This document shows, one piece after another, positions 7,930 through 17,244 of a DNA stretch of 64,000 bases. A model generated the notes under the pieces. It had not been told where the DNA came from. It did not search any database and saw only the letters and a list, made by a program, of their open reading frames with translations. The stretch comes from Shimia sp. CNT1-13L.2 (GTDB taxonomy: Bacteria; Pseudomonadota; Alphaproteobacteria; Rhodobacterales; Rhodobacteraceae): positions 186,001-250,000 of the forward strand of contig NZ_JANDJO010000004.1 of the NCBI RefSeq assembly GCF_024331145.1, in the 5' to 3' direction. How positions within the stretch are numbered: the stretch's first letter is position 1; each line of letters starts with the position of its first letter. Position numbers and translations under genes: made by a program.

Positions 7930-9038
7930 AGCGGATCGGTCCGGTAGAGTTTCACCCGCAACCCGCCGTGCGCAACAGGCGGGCCGGGTTCGAGAAATGG
8001 CAGGCCGGTTGCCTTGGCGAGGCTGCCATCGGTGGTGATGATCCCGACACGCCAGCCCCGAAAACGGTCGAGCATTGTTTTGCCCAGCGCGCCGTGCAGG
8101 GCGAACAACTGCTTTTTCTCGCCGATCCGCGTGCCGTAGGGCGGGTTGACGATGACAAGGCCGGGCGGGCCGGAGGGGCGCTGGATTTCACTTACGCCGC
8201 AATGGGCAAATTCGGTGAGGTCTTCGACACCCGCGCGTTTGGCATTGTGCTCGGCCGCGGTGACGGCGCCTTTGTTGCGGTCAGAGCCAAAAAAACGCAG
8301 TTCCGGTGGATTAGACTCTGATTTCGATTGCAGGCCTGCCCAGATATCCGCATCGAAGGTTGCCAGTTTCTCAAAGGCAAAGGCGCGGGAACGGCCCGGT
8401 TTCAGACCGCGTGCAATCTCTGCCGCCTCGATCACGAAGGTGCCTGATCCGCACATTGGATCAAGGACAGGTTCGGTGCCGTCATAGCCGCATTGGCGCA
8501 GGAAACTGGCTGCGAGCGTCTCACGCATCGGTGCCTTGCCGACCGCCCCCTTGTTGCCGCGCTTGTGCAACGGTTCGCCCGAGGTATCGAGCGAGAAACT
8601 GCACTGGTTGTCTTCGATCCGCACCTTGATCTGCAAGGGCGCATCGATCGCAACGGGGATGCCAACGGCACTCGAAAGTGCGCGCTCGATCCGTTCCGAA
8701 GCGGCACCGGCATGGTAGATCTTGGACTTGCGGCAAGTCACCTCGACCTTCACGGGCACATCGCGGCGCAGAAAACGTAGCCACGGAAGTTCCGCAGTCT
8801 GCTTTTCAAGCTGCGACAAGTGCATGGCCTGAAACCCGCCAATGCGCACCATCACACGACCGGCACACCGCATTTCGAGGTTGGCGCGCCAGACATCGCG
8901 CCAGTTGCCCCGAAACCGCACGCCGCCGGGCATGGCCTTGGGTTTCTTGAACCCGAGGGCGGCGGCTTCGTCCTTGACGATGAGTTCGAGACCCGGCGCG
9001 GCCTGAAGGAAGATTTCGAATGTGGCGTTGGCTGTCAT
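7926..9038 (-). CDS. THUMP-domain class I RNA methyltransferase (RlmL-like)
   Basis: 370 aa. An N-terminal ferredoxin-like/THUMP region (residues about 1-155) is followed by a Rossmann methyltransferase fold with DPMCGSGTFVIEAA for S-adenosylmethionine and the catalytic VNPPYGTRIG motif of guanine-N2 methyltransferases. It resembles the N-terminal half of E. coli RlmL, which methylates G2445 of 23S rRNA. As in many alphaproteobacteria, the second methyltransferase domain of RlmL is absent. The likely target is 23S rRNA, but the exact base is inferred from the family. Confidence 0.85.
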   Translation of the reverse strand: MTANATFEIFLQAAPGLELIVKDEAAALGFKKPKAMPGGVRFRGNWRDVWRANLEMRCAGRVMVRIGGFQAMHLSQLEKQTAELPWLRFLRRDVPVKVEVTCRKSKIYHAGAASERIERALSSAVGIPVAIDAPLQIKVRIEDNQCSFSLDTSGEPLHKRGNKGAVGKAPMRETLAASFLRQCGYDGTEPVLDPMCGSGTFVIEAAEIARGLKPGRSRAFAFEKLATFDADIWAGLQSKSESNPPELRFFGSDRNKGAVTAAEHNAKRAGVEDLTEFAHCGVSEIQRPSGPPGLVIVNPPYGTRIGEKKQLFALHGALGKTMLDRFRGWRVGIITTDGSLAKATGLPFLEPGPPVAHGGLRVKLYRTDPL

Positions 9039-9070
9039 GGCGCCTGTCTAACGAGAGATCAGCGTGAAGC

Positions 9071-9763
9071 CTAGCCGAGATATGTCCTCAACGCAGGCGG
9101 CGGATTGTCGAGCAGGTCTCTGGTGGCGGTGGGGGCATAAGCGACGCCATCGGCAACAAGCACGGTGTGGGGGGCGATGCGCCGTGCATCTTGCGGATCG
9201 TGGCTTACCATCAGGAGCCCGGCACCGGTTTCGTCGAGAACCTCGGCCACCAGATCCAGCATTTCCACCTTGAGTGCGGGGCCAAGGGCCGCGAAGGGCT
9301 CGTCCAGCAGGACCCAGGGTTTGTCTTGCACAAGGACGCGGGCAAGGGCGACTCGGCTTTGCTGACCGCCAGAAAGCGCTGCCGGTTTGCGGGGGCCATA
9401 GCCCTCGAGCCCCACCCGCTTCAGCGCGGCCTCAACGCGGCTGGCCTGTGTCGCATCAAGGCGCAGATCTGGGCGAATACCAAGGCCGACGTTCTGGGCC
9501 ACGGTCAGGTGCGGAAACAGGTTGTTGTCCTGAAACAGCATTGCCAGCGGGCGCTCTCCCGGAGCTGCGCGTGTCATATCCTGACCCTGATTGAGAACGC
9601 GCCCTGTTTCGGGGTCCAGAAAACCGGCGAGGAGGTTCAGCAAGGTGGATTTGCCCGCCCCGGAGGGGCCGATCACGGCAACGCGCATTCCGGGCTGGAT
9701 CGAAAAATCGGCGGTGAGGGAAAACTCTCCCTGACGGATCAGGGTGTTTTCAAGAGTCAGCAT
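9071..9763 (-). CDS. thiQ: Thiamine ABC transporter ATP-binding protein
   Basis: 230 aa ABC ATPase. It has Walker A GPSGAGKST, a Q-loop at LFQDNNLF, signature LSGGQQSR, Walker B WVLLDEPF and the H-loop SHDP. The start at MLTLENTL gives a 14-base overlap with thiP; the longer frame starts inside thiP. It is the last gene of thiBPQ, downstream of a TPP riboswitch, which fixes the substrate as thiamine or its phosphates. It energises the ThiP permease at the inner membrane. Confidence 0.92.
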   Translation of the reverse strand: MLTLENTLIRQGEFSLTADFSIQPGMRVAVIGPSGAGKSTLLNLLAGFLDPETGRVLNQGQDMTRAAPGERPLAMLFQDNNLFPHLTVAQNVGLGIRPDLRLDATQASRVEAALKRVGLEGYGPRKPAALSGGQQSRVALARVLVQDKPWVLLDEPFAALGPALKVEMLDLVAEVLDETGAGLLMVSHDPQDARRIAPHTVLVADGVAYAPTATRDLLDNPPPALRTYLG

Positions 9764-11303
9764 GGCCACGCCCTCCGCGATCAAATAGCCAGAACAGGCC
9801 AAAACTCAGCACCAGCAGCAAAAGCGCCGCGCCGGATGCCGCCTCCATCCGATAGCTGCCCATCAGGCGATACATCTGCAAGGGCAAAGTCGCCGTTTCC
9901 GGATCGGCAAACAGGGCAATGACCCCAAGGTCGCCCATGGATAACGCGGCTGTCAGGCCGCAGGCGAAACCCAGCGGCGCGCGCATCCGTGGCAGATAGA
10001 CGATGCGCAGCCATTGCCGTCCTGTGAGACCCAGAGAGAGGCTTAGGCGGCCATACCCCTGCACCACGTCGCGGGTTGGCCCGACCAGAATGCGCAGGGC
10101 AAAGGGCAGCGCCATGATCGCATTGACAAGCGCCGTGACCGGAAAGGCGAAATCAAACGGATCGGCAATCGGATAGATCACAATGAACAGCCCCGTCCCG
10201 ATCACCAGTGGAGAAGAGGCGATGCCAAAAAGGCCAATGGCCTCCAGCCAGCTGCTCTTGCCGGCGGCAGCGATTGCGATGGGCAGGGCAAAGGCCAGCA
10301 TGAGCGCGGTTGATCCAAGCGACACAACCACCGAAACACCGGCCGCTTTCCAGACCTGCGCGGGCATCTTGGCGATGCCGAGAACCCCGTCAATCACAAC
10401 AAGGGACATCGGGAGCAAGAGGAAGAGGACGGCAAGGGCAATGACGGCAGAATCGAGACTAATCCGGCCCAATCCAGCGCTATCCCACCTGCGCACGGCA
10501 CGATCCAGCCCCGCGCCGAAACTCTCGTTGCCGGAGAGTTTCAGGGCAACAAGCGCGGCAATGCCGACCAGAACCAGCTGCACACAGGACAGGAGCGCGG
10601 CGCGCCCGAGATCGAAATCGAAGCGGAAGGCCTGGTAGATAGCGAGTTCAACCGTGGTGGCCTTTGGGCCGCCGCCCAATGTCAGGGCCACGGCGAAGCT
10701 CGACAGGCAAATGGCAAAGATCACGGCGGCAGCCGGAGGCACGACGCGCAGCAGCATGGGGGCCTCGATCACGCGCCACATCTCGCGCGGACCAAAGCCC
10801 AGTTGCGCGGCAAGGCGAAAACGTTCGGCGGGCACTTGCTGCCACCCCTGCAAGATCAGGCGCGTGGCCAATGGCAGGTTGAAGAAGACATGCGCCAGAA
10901 CAACACCGTGCAATCCGTAAACCTGTACTTCGGGAAGACCCAGCCAGCGTAGGGCTTCGTTCAGGATGCCACTGCGCCCGAAAACCGCCAGCAGACCCAG
11001 AACCGCGACAATCACGGGCAGAATGAACGGGGCGCCCAACAGCGTGATGAGAACACGACGACCGAAAAACCGCCGTCGCGACAGGGCCCGGGCGACGGGG
11101 ATGGCAAGCGCCACGCTTATCGCAGCGGACAATACGGATTGAACAAGGGTAAATCGAATGGCCGCCCAATCAGACGGCCCAAGGCCGCGCCCCGCTTCTG
11201 CGCGCAGGGCGACGGCAAGCAATGTGCCCAGAACAAGCGCCGCGACCAGAGCCGCAGCACCAATCCCGGGCCAGCGCCTTACTGCGACAGCGCGCCCAGC
11301 CAT
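9750..11303 (-). CDS. thiP: Thiamine ABC transporter permease
   Basis: 517 aa, about 12 hydrophobic segments forming two fused permease halves. Each half has an EAA-like loop (EAPMLLRVVPPA near residue 190, and YLPRMRAPLGFA near residue 435). This duplicated BPD_transp_1 architecture and length match ThiP. The ATG at 11303 lies inside the end of thiB (25-base overlap), so the genes are translationally coupled. It forms the channel for the ThiB-delivered vitamin. Confidence 0.92.
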   Translation of the reverse strand: MAGRAVAVRRWPGIGAAALVAALVLGTLLAVALRAEAGRGLGPSDWAAIRFTLVQSVLSAAISVALAIPVARALSRRRFFGRRVLITLLGAPFILPVIVAVLGLLAVFGRSGILNEALRWLGLPEVQVYGLHGVVLAHVFFNLPLATRLILQGWQQVPAERFRLAAQLGFGPREMWRVIEAPMLLRVVPPAAAVIFAICLSSFAVALTLGGGPKATTVELAIYQAFRFDFDLGRAALLSCVQLVLVGIAALVALKLSGNESFGAGLDRAVRRWDSAGLGRISLDSAVIALAVLFLLLPMSLVVIDGVLGIAKMPAQVWKAAGVSVVVSLGSTALMLAFALPIAIAAAGKSSWLEAIGLFGIASSPLVIGTGLFIVIYPIADPFDFAFPVTALVNAIMALPFALRILVGPTRDVVQGYGRLSLSLGLTGRQWLRIVYLPRMRAPLGFACGLTAALSMGDLGVIALFADPETATLPLQMYRLMGSYRMEAASGAALLLLVLSFGLFWLFDRGGRGHADS

Positions 11304-12277
11304 TCGGCCAGCGCCTCGTCACGGATGGCCTGCACCTTGTCGGTGGCAATCAGGCGTGCCTGTTCCGGCGCGATCGGCGCGGCAAAGGCGTCTGGAACAC
11401 CCGCAGCCGGGGTAAAGGCGGGGTACATCCAGTTGGTGGTCGGGATGATCGACTGGAACCCGTCAGAGACCATGAAGCTCAGGAATTGATCCGCCAGTTC
11501 CGGCTGATCGGTGCCCGCCAGTTTGCCAGCCACCTCGATCTGCATGTAATGCGAGGGGAAGGCAGCGGCGGCCTTGCTCTGATCTTCTTCGGCGATGATG
11601 TGATAGGCGGGCGAGGTTGTGTAGCTCAGCACCATGTCGGCTTCGCCTTCAAGGAACAGGCCGTAGGCTTCGGACCAGCCCTTGGTCACGGTCACGACGT
11701 TGTCGGCAAGGCCTTCCCACATCGCGGCAGCGCCATCACCGTACTGCTCTTTCACCCAGAGCAGGAGGCCAAGGCCCGGAGTCGAGGAACGGGGATCCTG
11801 GATCACGATCTTGACGTCGGATGCGGCCAGCTCTTCGAAGGAGGCCGGTGCATTTTCCAGCTTGGTGGTGTCGTAGACAAAGGCGAAATAGCCCCAGTCG
11901 TAAGGCAGGAAGTTGGCGTCATCCCAGCTACCGGCCTCGCCAAACGGGTTCGGCACGTCGGTGGTCACGGTCTGGCCATGCGGTGCAAACAGGCCGGTTG
12001 CGGCGGCTGCGCCAGTCAGGCTTGTGTCGAGGCCAAGCACGACATCGGCATCGGAACGCGCGCCTTCCAGTTTGAGACGCGCCAGAAGCGCCGCGCCATC
12101 GCCTGCGCCGACCAGCTTGAGATCACAGCCGCAGGTTTCTTCAAAAGCAGCTTCGACCGCCGGGCCGGGGCCCCAATCCGAGACAAAGCTGTCGTAGGTG
12201 TAAACAGTGAGAACGGGTGTCTCGGCCACCGCGGCAGTGGCGGCCATCATTCCCGTGGCAAACGCAAGATACTTCAT
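11279..12277 (-). CDS. thiB: Thiamine-binding periplasmic protein
   Basis: 332 aa. An N-terminal signal peptide (MKYLAFATGMMAATAAVAE) precedes a type-2 solute-binding domain, starting TPVLTVYTYDSFVSDWGPGPAVE as in ThiB/TbpA. The start at 12277 is five bases after GGAGG; an ATG four codons upstream lacks a site. It captures thiamine, TMP or TPP in the periplasm and hands it to ThiP/ThiQ. It is the first gene of the operon and directly follows the TPP riboswitch. Confidence 0.93.
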   Translation of the reverse strand: MKYLAFATGMMAATAAVAETPVLTVYTYDSFVSDWGPGPAVEAAFEETCGCDLKLVGAGDGAALLARLKLEGARSDADVVLGLDTSLTGAAAATGLFAPHGQTVTTDVPNPFGEAGSWDDANFLPYDWGYFAFVYDTTKLENAPASFEELAASDVKIVIQDPRSSTPGLGLLLWVKEQYGDGAAAMWEGLADNVVTVTKGWSEAYGLFLEGEADMVLSYTTSPAYHIIAEEDQSKAAAAFPSHYMQIEVAGKLAGTDQPELADQFLSFMVSDGFQSIIPTTNWMYPAFTPAAGVPDAFAAPIAPEQARLIATDKVQAIRDEALAEWLGALSQ

Positions 12278-12322
12278 GGCATCCTCCAAAATGCGACGGA
12301 CGGAGCTTATTTGGAAGAGAGT

Positions 12323-12412
12323 CAGCCTTCCCTCCGCCGGTCTTAACCGGTTCAGGTTCTACGGGTTCACAGCGATCTGCATCTCAGCCCAATTCGGGCA
12401 CCCCGAGGTAGG
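12323..12412 (-). ncRNA. TPP riboswitch (THI element) controlling thiBPQ
   Basis: Read on the minus strand, the conserved blocks occur in order: CTCGGGGTGCCC, GGGCTGAGAT, then GTAGAACCTGAACCGGTTA, then GACCGGCGGAGGGAAGG. These are the pyrimidine-sensor and pyrophosphate-sensor elements of the TPP aptamer. The element ends about 45 bases before the thiB start, so control is either by occlusion of the GGAGG site or by premature termination; no clear T-rich terminator is seen, which favours translational control. Confidence 0.95.
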
Positions 12413-12550
12413 CGCGACCCTAGTGATGCCAGCAGCCGGTGACAAGCGGATTCCATGAGTCCAGCAAGGTTGACTGCGGCGAATGGGCAAAGCCCCTTGA
12501 GCAAAGACCTCCAGACCGCTATTCCGCCTTGGAACAAAGGAGCCCGCCCC

Positions 12551-13654
12551 ATGTCGATGAACAGCTTTGGCCATCTCTTCCGCGTCACCACCTGGGGTGA
12601 AAGCCACGGACCCGCCCTTGGCGCCACCGTGGATGGCTGCCCTCCCGGTGTGCCGATCGAACCGGAGATGCTGCAACAGTGGCTCGACAAACGCCGCCCC
12701 GGCCAAAACAAGAACACCACCCAACGCAACGAGCCGGATGCGGTGAAGATCCTGTCGGGTGTGTTCGAAGGGCAATCTACGGGAACGTCGATCCAGTTGA
12801 TGATCGAAAACACCGATCAGCGCTCGAAAGACTATGGCGATATTTCGGAAACTTTCCGTCCCGGGCATGCCGACATCACCTACTGGCAAAAGTACGGCAT
12901 CCGCGACTATCGCGGCGGCGGGCGGTCCTCTGCACGTGAAACTGCGGCCCGTGTGGCGGCAGGTGGCATCGCACGCGAAGCCATCAAGGCGCTGGCCCCC
13001 AATGTCGAGATCAAGGGCTACATGACCTCGATGGGCGAGCTGGAAATCGACCGCAGCAAGTTCGACTGGGACGCCATCGACCAGAACCCGTTCTGGATTC
13101 CGCAAGGCGCGGAAATTGCGCAGGAATGGGAAGATTACCTTCAGAAAATCCGCAAGGAGCACAATTCGGTCGGCGGCATCGTCGAAGTTGTGGCACGCAA
13201 TGTGCCTGCGGGCATCGGCGCGCCGGTCTATGGCAAGCTAGATACCGATCTTGCCGCTGCGATGATGTCGATCAACGCCGTGAAGGGCGTTGAGATTGGC
13301 GAAGGCATGAACGCGGCCCGCCTGATGGGCACCGACAATGCCGACGAAATCTATATGGGCGAGAACGGCCCAGAGTATTCCTCGAACCACGCCGGCGGCA
13401 TTTTGGGTGGTATTTCAACCGGCCAAGACATCGTGGTGCGTTTCGCGGTCAAACCGACCTCGTCGATCCTGACCCCGCGCAAATCGATCCGCAAGGACGG
13501 CAGCCCGATCGAAGTGGTCACCAAGGGCCGCCACGACCCCTGTGTTGGCATTCGCGCCGTTCCGGTGGGCGAAGCCATGATGGCCTGCGTGATCCTCGAT
13601 CATATGCTGTTGCATCGCGGCCAGGTCGGCGAAAACCGCGGCAAGATCGGCTAA
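12551..13654 (+). CDS. aroC: Chorismate synthase
   Basis: 367 aa, the usual length. Family signatures are present: [18 protein letters not shown] near the N-terminus, the FMN/EPSP-binding [17 protein letters not shown] around residue 125, and the C-terminal [13 protein letters not shown]. It converts 5-enolpyruvylshikimate 3-phosphate to chorismate, the last step of the shikimate pathway, with reduced FMN. The ATG at 12551 follows AAGGAG by eight bases; the longer frame upstream is not needed. Four bases separate it from the next reading frame. Confidence 0.95.
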   Translation: MSMNSFGHLFRVTTWGESHGPALGATVDGCPPGVPIEPEMLQQWLDKRRPGQNKNTTQRNEPDAVKILSGVFEGQSTGTSIQLMIENTDQRSKDYGDISETFRPGHADITYWQKYGIRDYRGGGRSSARETAARVAAGGIAREAIKALAPNVEIKGYMTSMGELEIDRSKFDWDAIDQNPFWIPQGAEIAQEWEDYLQKIRKEHNSVGGIVEVVARNVPAGIGAPVYGKLDTDLAAAMMSINAVKGVEIGEGMNAARLMGTDNADEIYMGENGPEYSSNHAGGILGGISTGQDIVVRFAVKPTSSILTPRKSIRKDGSPIEVVTKGRHDPCVGIRAVPVGEAMMACVILDHMLLHRGQVGENRGKIG

Positions 13655-13658
13655 CCCT

Positions 13659-14600
13659 TTGGGCGCAATCCTTGCCATTACCTTTCCGATCTACGCCGCG
13701 ATTGCCCTTGGCTATGTCTTGGTGCGGATGGGCTGGTTCAGCGCCGGGGACATGCGGACGCTTGGCAAATACGTCCTGAACATTGCGCTGCCGGCCCTGC
13801 TGTTCAATGCGGTGGCCTCGCGTGATCTTGGCGATGTGCTGCACCCCGGCTACATGGCTGTGTTCCTGTTGGGGGGCCTGGCGACGATCTTGCTGGCCTA
13901 TCTCTGGTTCTCGATGACAGCCCCTGACGCGACTCGACGCGCAGTCGCGGTGATGGGCAGCGCCTGTCCGAACTCGGGCTTCATCGGGTTTCCGGTCATG
14001 TTGCTGGTGTTTCCGGATATCGCCGGGGTGGTCCTCGCGCTCAACTTTCTTGTTGAAAACGTCATCCTGATCCCGATCTGTCTGATCCTGATGGAGCTGT
14101 CACGGGGTAAGGGTCACACGTCGGTCACGCGGCAGATCCTGATGATCCTCTGGGGTGTTGCCAAACGGCCAATGGTGATCGGGCTGGCCCTTGGCATCCT
14201 TGTCTCGCTCAGCGGCGTGGCTCTGCCCGACCCGGCGACGCGGTTGTTCAAGATGCTGGCGGCCTCGGCGTCGGCGCTGTCACTGGTGGTGATCGGCGGC
14301 TCATTGGTGGGCTTGCCGACCAAGGGGAACCGCGCCCTGGCCCTGCAAATCTCGGCGGGCAAGCTGCTTTTGCATCCCGCGATGGTCGCCCTCGCGCTTG
14401 TGGCGCTCGCGGCAGTTGACGCGACCCTCCCGGCGGACATGGCGGTTGCCGTTGTCCTGTCAGCCGCAATGCCGATGTTCGGCATCTACTCGGTTCTGGC
14501 GCAGGAACACGGGTTGGAGGGTCTGGCCTCTATCGCCATGCTGGTGGCAACCTCTGCCGCCTTTGTGACCCTATCGGCCTTCCTTTTCTGGATGGTCTAG
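13659..14600 (+). CDS. AEC-family permease (auxin efflux carrier-like)
   Basis: 313 aa, about ten membrane segments in two repeats (ILAITFPIYAAIALGYVLVRMGWF at the N-terminus; NSGFIGFPVML mid-protein). The TTG start at 13659, four bases past aroC, gives the full first helix; the next ATG at 13726 would cut into it. No clear ribosome site is visible, so coupling to aroC is likely. AEC carriers move small organic anions such as malonate. A malonyl-CoA synthetase (matB) sits convergently next door, so malonate uptake is a reasonable guess, but substrate is unproven. Confidence 0.75.
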   Translation: MGAILAITFPIYAAIALGYVLVRMGWFSAGDMRTLGKYVLNIALPALLFNAVASRDLGDVLHPGYMAVFLLGGLATILLAYLWFSMTAPDATRRAVAVMGSACPNSGFIGFPVMLLVFPDIAGVVLALNFLVENVILIPICLILMELSRGKGHTSVTRQILMILWGVAKRPMVIGLALGILVSLSGVALPDPATRLFKMLAASASALSLVVIGGSLVGLPTKGNRALALQISAGKLLLHPAMVALALVALAAVDATLPADMAVAVVLSAAMPMFGIYSVLAQEHGLEGLASIAMLVATSAAFVTLSAFLFWMV

Positions 14601-14624
14601 GCGGGTATTGCCCGCCTGCCATGA

Positions 14625-16127
14625 TCAGGCAAACAGACCGGCGTATTCCTCGCGCAGGGCTTTCTTCTGAACCTTGCCCATCGTGTTACGCGGAAGTTCG
14701 TCGAGCAGGATCACGGTTTTTGGCTGTTTGAACTTGGCCAGCTGCTCAACCAACCCCGAGGCAATCGCCTCGGTTGAGGTGCCCTCGCCTTCGGGGACAA
14801 CAACGGCAACGACGGCTTCTCCGAAATCCGGATGCGGCACACCGATCACCGCGCTTTCCTTGACGCCCGGCATGTCGTCGATCAGGGCTTCGACTTCTTT
14901 GGGGTAGACGTTGAACCCGCCAGTGATCACGAGATCCTTGGAACGCCCGACGATGGTGACATAGCCGTCCTCGTCCACCTTGGCCAAGTCGCCGGTGATG
15001 AACCAGCCATCCGGCAAAAGCTCTTCCGCCGTCTTTTCGGGCATCTGCCAGTAGCCCTGAAAGACGTTGTCACCGCGCACTTCCAGCACCCCGATCTCGC
15101 CCGCAGGCACCACTTCGCCCTCATTGCGAATCCGGGCCTCTACGCCCGGAAGGGGGAAGCCTACGGTGCCGGCTCGACGCTCTCCGTCATAAGGGTTCGA
15201 CGTGCTCATGTTGGTTTCGGTCATGCCATAGCGTTCGAGGATACGGTGACCCGTCCGGTCCTCCCACTTCTCGTGCGTATCCACCAAGAGAGGCGCAGAG
15301 CCGGAAATGAACAGCCGCATGTTGGCAGCGCGGTCTTTGGTCAGGCGCGGGTCATCCAGCAGGCGGGTGTAGAACGTGGGAACCCCCATCATCGCCGTGG
15401 CACGCGGCATGGCTTCGAGAATCTGGTCCGCATCAAAGCGGGCGAGGAACTCGACCGAAGCGCCTGCCAGAAGTGCCACGTTGGTAGCCACGAACAGGCC
15501 ATGGGTGTGGAAGATCGGCAGGGCATGGATCAAGTTGTCAGACTTGGTGAACTGCCAGTAGTCACGCAGCATTTCCGAGTTGCTGGCAAGGTTCTTGTGC
15601 GACAGCATCGCGCCTTTCGAACGGCCCGTGGTGCCGGAAGTGTAAAGGATGGCGGCAAGGTCATCGGCCCCGCGCGCAACAGGCGTGAACCCGCCGCGTC
15701 CCACAACGGCCTCTTCCATCGTCCCACGCCCCTTGGCATCCAGCGTCATCACCTTGGCCGCGCCCGCAACCGTTGCAATCGCCTCGGCCCTGGCCGGGTC
15801 ACAGACCACGACACGCGGGGTTGCATCGCCAAGGAAATAGGACACTTCGGCGGTGGTGTAGGCTGTGTTCAAGGGCAGGAAGACCCCGCCCGCCATGACC
15901 GTCCCAAGGTAGAGCTGGATGGCTTCGATGGTTTTTTCCACCTGAACGGCCACACGGTCTCCGGGTTCCAGACCAAGGTCGACAAGCGCACCTGCCATGC
16001 GTTCCGCACCGGCAAACAATTCGCCAAATGTCATGCTCGCACGCTGCGGAATACGAGCGAAATTGCGGGTTTCCTGGCCCACTGATGCGGCATGCAGGCG
16101 GGAAATCAGATAGTTGGCGTCATACAT
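14625..16127 (-). CDS. matB: Malonyl-CoA synthetase (acyl-CoA ligase)
   Basis: 500 aa, ANL superfamily. The AMP-binding P-loop is LYTSGTTGRSKGAMLSH, followed by the adenine motif ERYGMTETNMSTSNPYDGERR, the hinge ITGDLAKVDEDGY and the C-terminal catalytic Lys in PRNTMGKVQKKALRE. The length and the ERYGMTE...NP...R stretch match MatB, which activates malonate with ATP and CoA. The start MYDANYL follows AAGGG by seven bases; the longer frame is rejected. The AEC permease ends 24 bases away on the other strand. Confidence 0.85.
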   Translation of the reverse strand: MYDANYLISRLHAASVGQETRNFARIPQRASMTFGELFAGAERMAGALVDLGLEPGDRVAVQVEKTIEAIQLYLGTVMAGGVFLPLNTAYTTAEVSYFLGDATPRVVVCDPARAEAIATVAGAAKVMTLDAKGRGTMEEAVVGRGGFTPVARGADDLAAILYTSGTTGRSKGAMLSHKNLASNSEMLRDYWQFTKSDNLIHALPIFHTHGLFVATNVALLAGASVEFLARFDADQILEAMPRATAMMGVPTFYTRLLDDPRLTKDRAANMRLFISGSAPLLVDTHEKWEDRTGHRILERYGMTETNMSTSNPYDGERRAGTVGFPLPGVEARIRNEGEVVPAGEIGVLEVRGDNVFQGYWQMPEKTAEELLPDGWFITGDLAKVDEDGYVTIVGRSKDLVITGGFNVYPKEVEALIDDMPGVKESAVIGVPHPDFGEAVVAVVVPEGEGTSTEAIASGLVEQLAKFKQPKTVILLDELPRNTMGKVQKKALREEYAGLFA

Positions 16128-16256
16128 TGTGAAACCCTTGAGAAATTGGCTTCGCCTTTTCTCACTTGCACCTGCCCCAAGATCAAGCCCCAACTCCTTG
16201 CCAATCTGCCGCAAGAGGGCCACGATAGCTGCGCGCACGAACCCCACGAGATTTCC

Positions 16257-17177
16257 ATGACCCCGTTTCGCGGCATTGCCCTCAAAGTGATTTCAGTCCT
16301 GCTGTTTGCGATCATGGCAAGCTGCATCAAGGCAACGGCCCCACATGTACCACCGGGCGAGGCGGTATTCTTCCGGTCATTCTTTGCCCTGCCGGTTATA
16401 GTAGGCTGGCTTTTGGTACGTGGCGAATTGCGTACCGGCCTGAAAACCCAAAACAAGATGGGCCATTTCTGGCGCGGTTTCATCGGCACATCGGCAATGG
16501 CGCTTGGCTTTGCCAGCCTCGGGCTTTTGCCGCTGCCCGAGGTGACGGCCATCGGCTATGCAGCACCGTTGCTGACCGTCATCTTCGCGTCCATGTTCCT
16601 TGGCGAACAGGTGCGCGCCTTCCGCCTTTCCGCCGTTGGACTGGGACTGGTGGGGGTGCTCATCGTGCTCTATCCGCGTTTGACGATTTTCGGCACCGGC
16701 GATCCCTACAGCGCCGCGACGCTTGGGGCGGTTCTGGTGCTGGGCTCGGCGGTGTTCCGGGCGCTTGCGCAAATCCACATCCGCAAACTTGTCCATACCG
16801 AGGAAACCGCGGCCATCGTGTTCTATTTCTCGATGACGGCCACCCTGCTCTCTCTGCTGACCCTGCCGCTTGGCTGGGTCTGGCCGACGCCGTGGGAAGC
16901 CGCGCTGTTGGTCTCGGCTGGCCTTATAGGCGGTGCGGCCCAGATTTTCCTGACGTCTGCTTACAGGTTTGCGCCCGCGTCGGTGGTGGCCCCGTTCGAC
17001 TATGCCTCGATGCTCTTTGCCATACTGATCGGTTTTTTCATTTTCGATGAAGTGCCCACCGTCGTGATGCTGATCGGGTCGAGTATCATCATCGGGGCCG
17101 GCGTGCTGATCATCTGGCGTGAACGCCAGCTGGGCCTGCAACGCGGGGCACGTCAGAACCTGACGCCGCAGGGGTAA
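16257..17177 (+). CDS. DMT/EamA-family transporter (1)
   Basis: 306 aa, ten hydrophobic segments in two EamA repeats (first VISVLLFAIMASCIKATAPHVPPGEAVFFRSFFALP; second starting near residue 160). Members export or import metabolites such as amino acids, nucleosides or S-adenosylmethionine in the inner membrane. The ATG at 16257 gives a short cytoplasmic N-terminus; the longer frame reads back through the matB promoter region. A shared terminator separates it from convergent ilvE. The substrate cannot be told. Confidence 0.85.
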   Translation: MTPFRGIALKVISVLLFAIMASCIKATAPHVPPGEAVFFRSFFALPVIVGWLLVRGELRTGLKTQNKMGHFWRGFIGTSAMALGFASLGLLPLPEVTAIGYAAPLLTVIFASMFLGEQVRAFRLSAVGLGLVGVLIVLYPRLTIFGTGDPYSAATLGAVLVLGSAVFRALAQIHIRKLVHTEETAAIVFYFSMTATLLSLLTLPLGWVWPTPWEAALLVSAGLIGGAAQIFLTSAYRFAPASVVAPFDYASMLFAILIGFFIFDEVPTVVMLIGSSIIIGAGVLIIWRERQLGLQRGARQNLTPQG

Positions 17178-17184
17178 GCAAAGA

Positions 17185-17219
17185 AAAGGGCCGCCCAAGG
17201 GGCGACCCTAAGGCCCTTT
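17185..17219. terminator. Bidirectional terminator between DMT transporter and ilvE
   Basis: AAAGGGCC at 17185-17192 pairs with GGCCCTTT at 17212-17219, with a further inner stem CGCC/GGCG. A/T runs on both sides suit both converging genes. Confidence 0.7.
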
Positions 17220-17244
17220 CCGGACCTGAAATTTTCAAGCGCAA

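Noticed and set aside
8311..8326. ATTAGACTCTGATTTC as an eighth copy of the repeated motif
   Set aside because: It differs at two positions in the core (CT for GA), so it was left out of the count.
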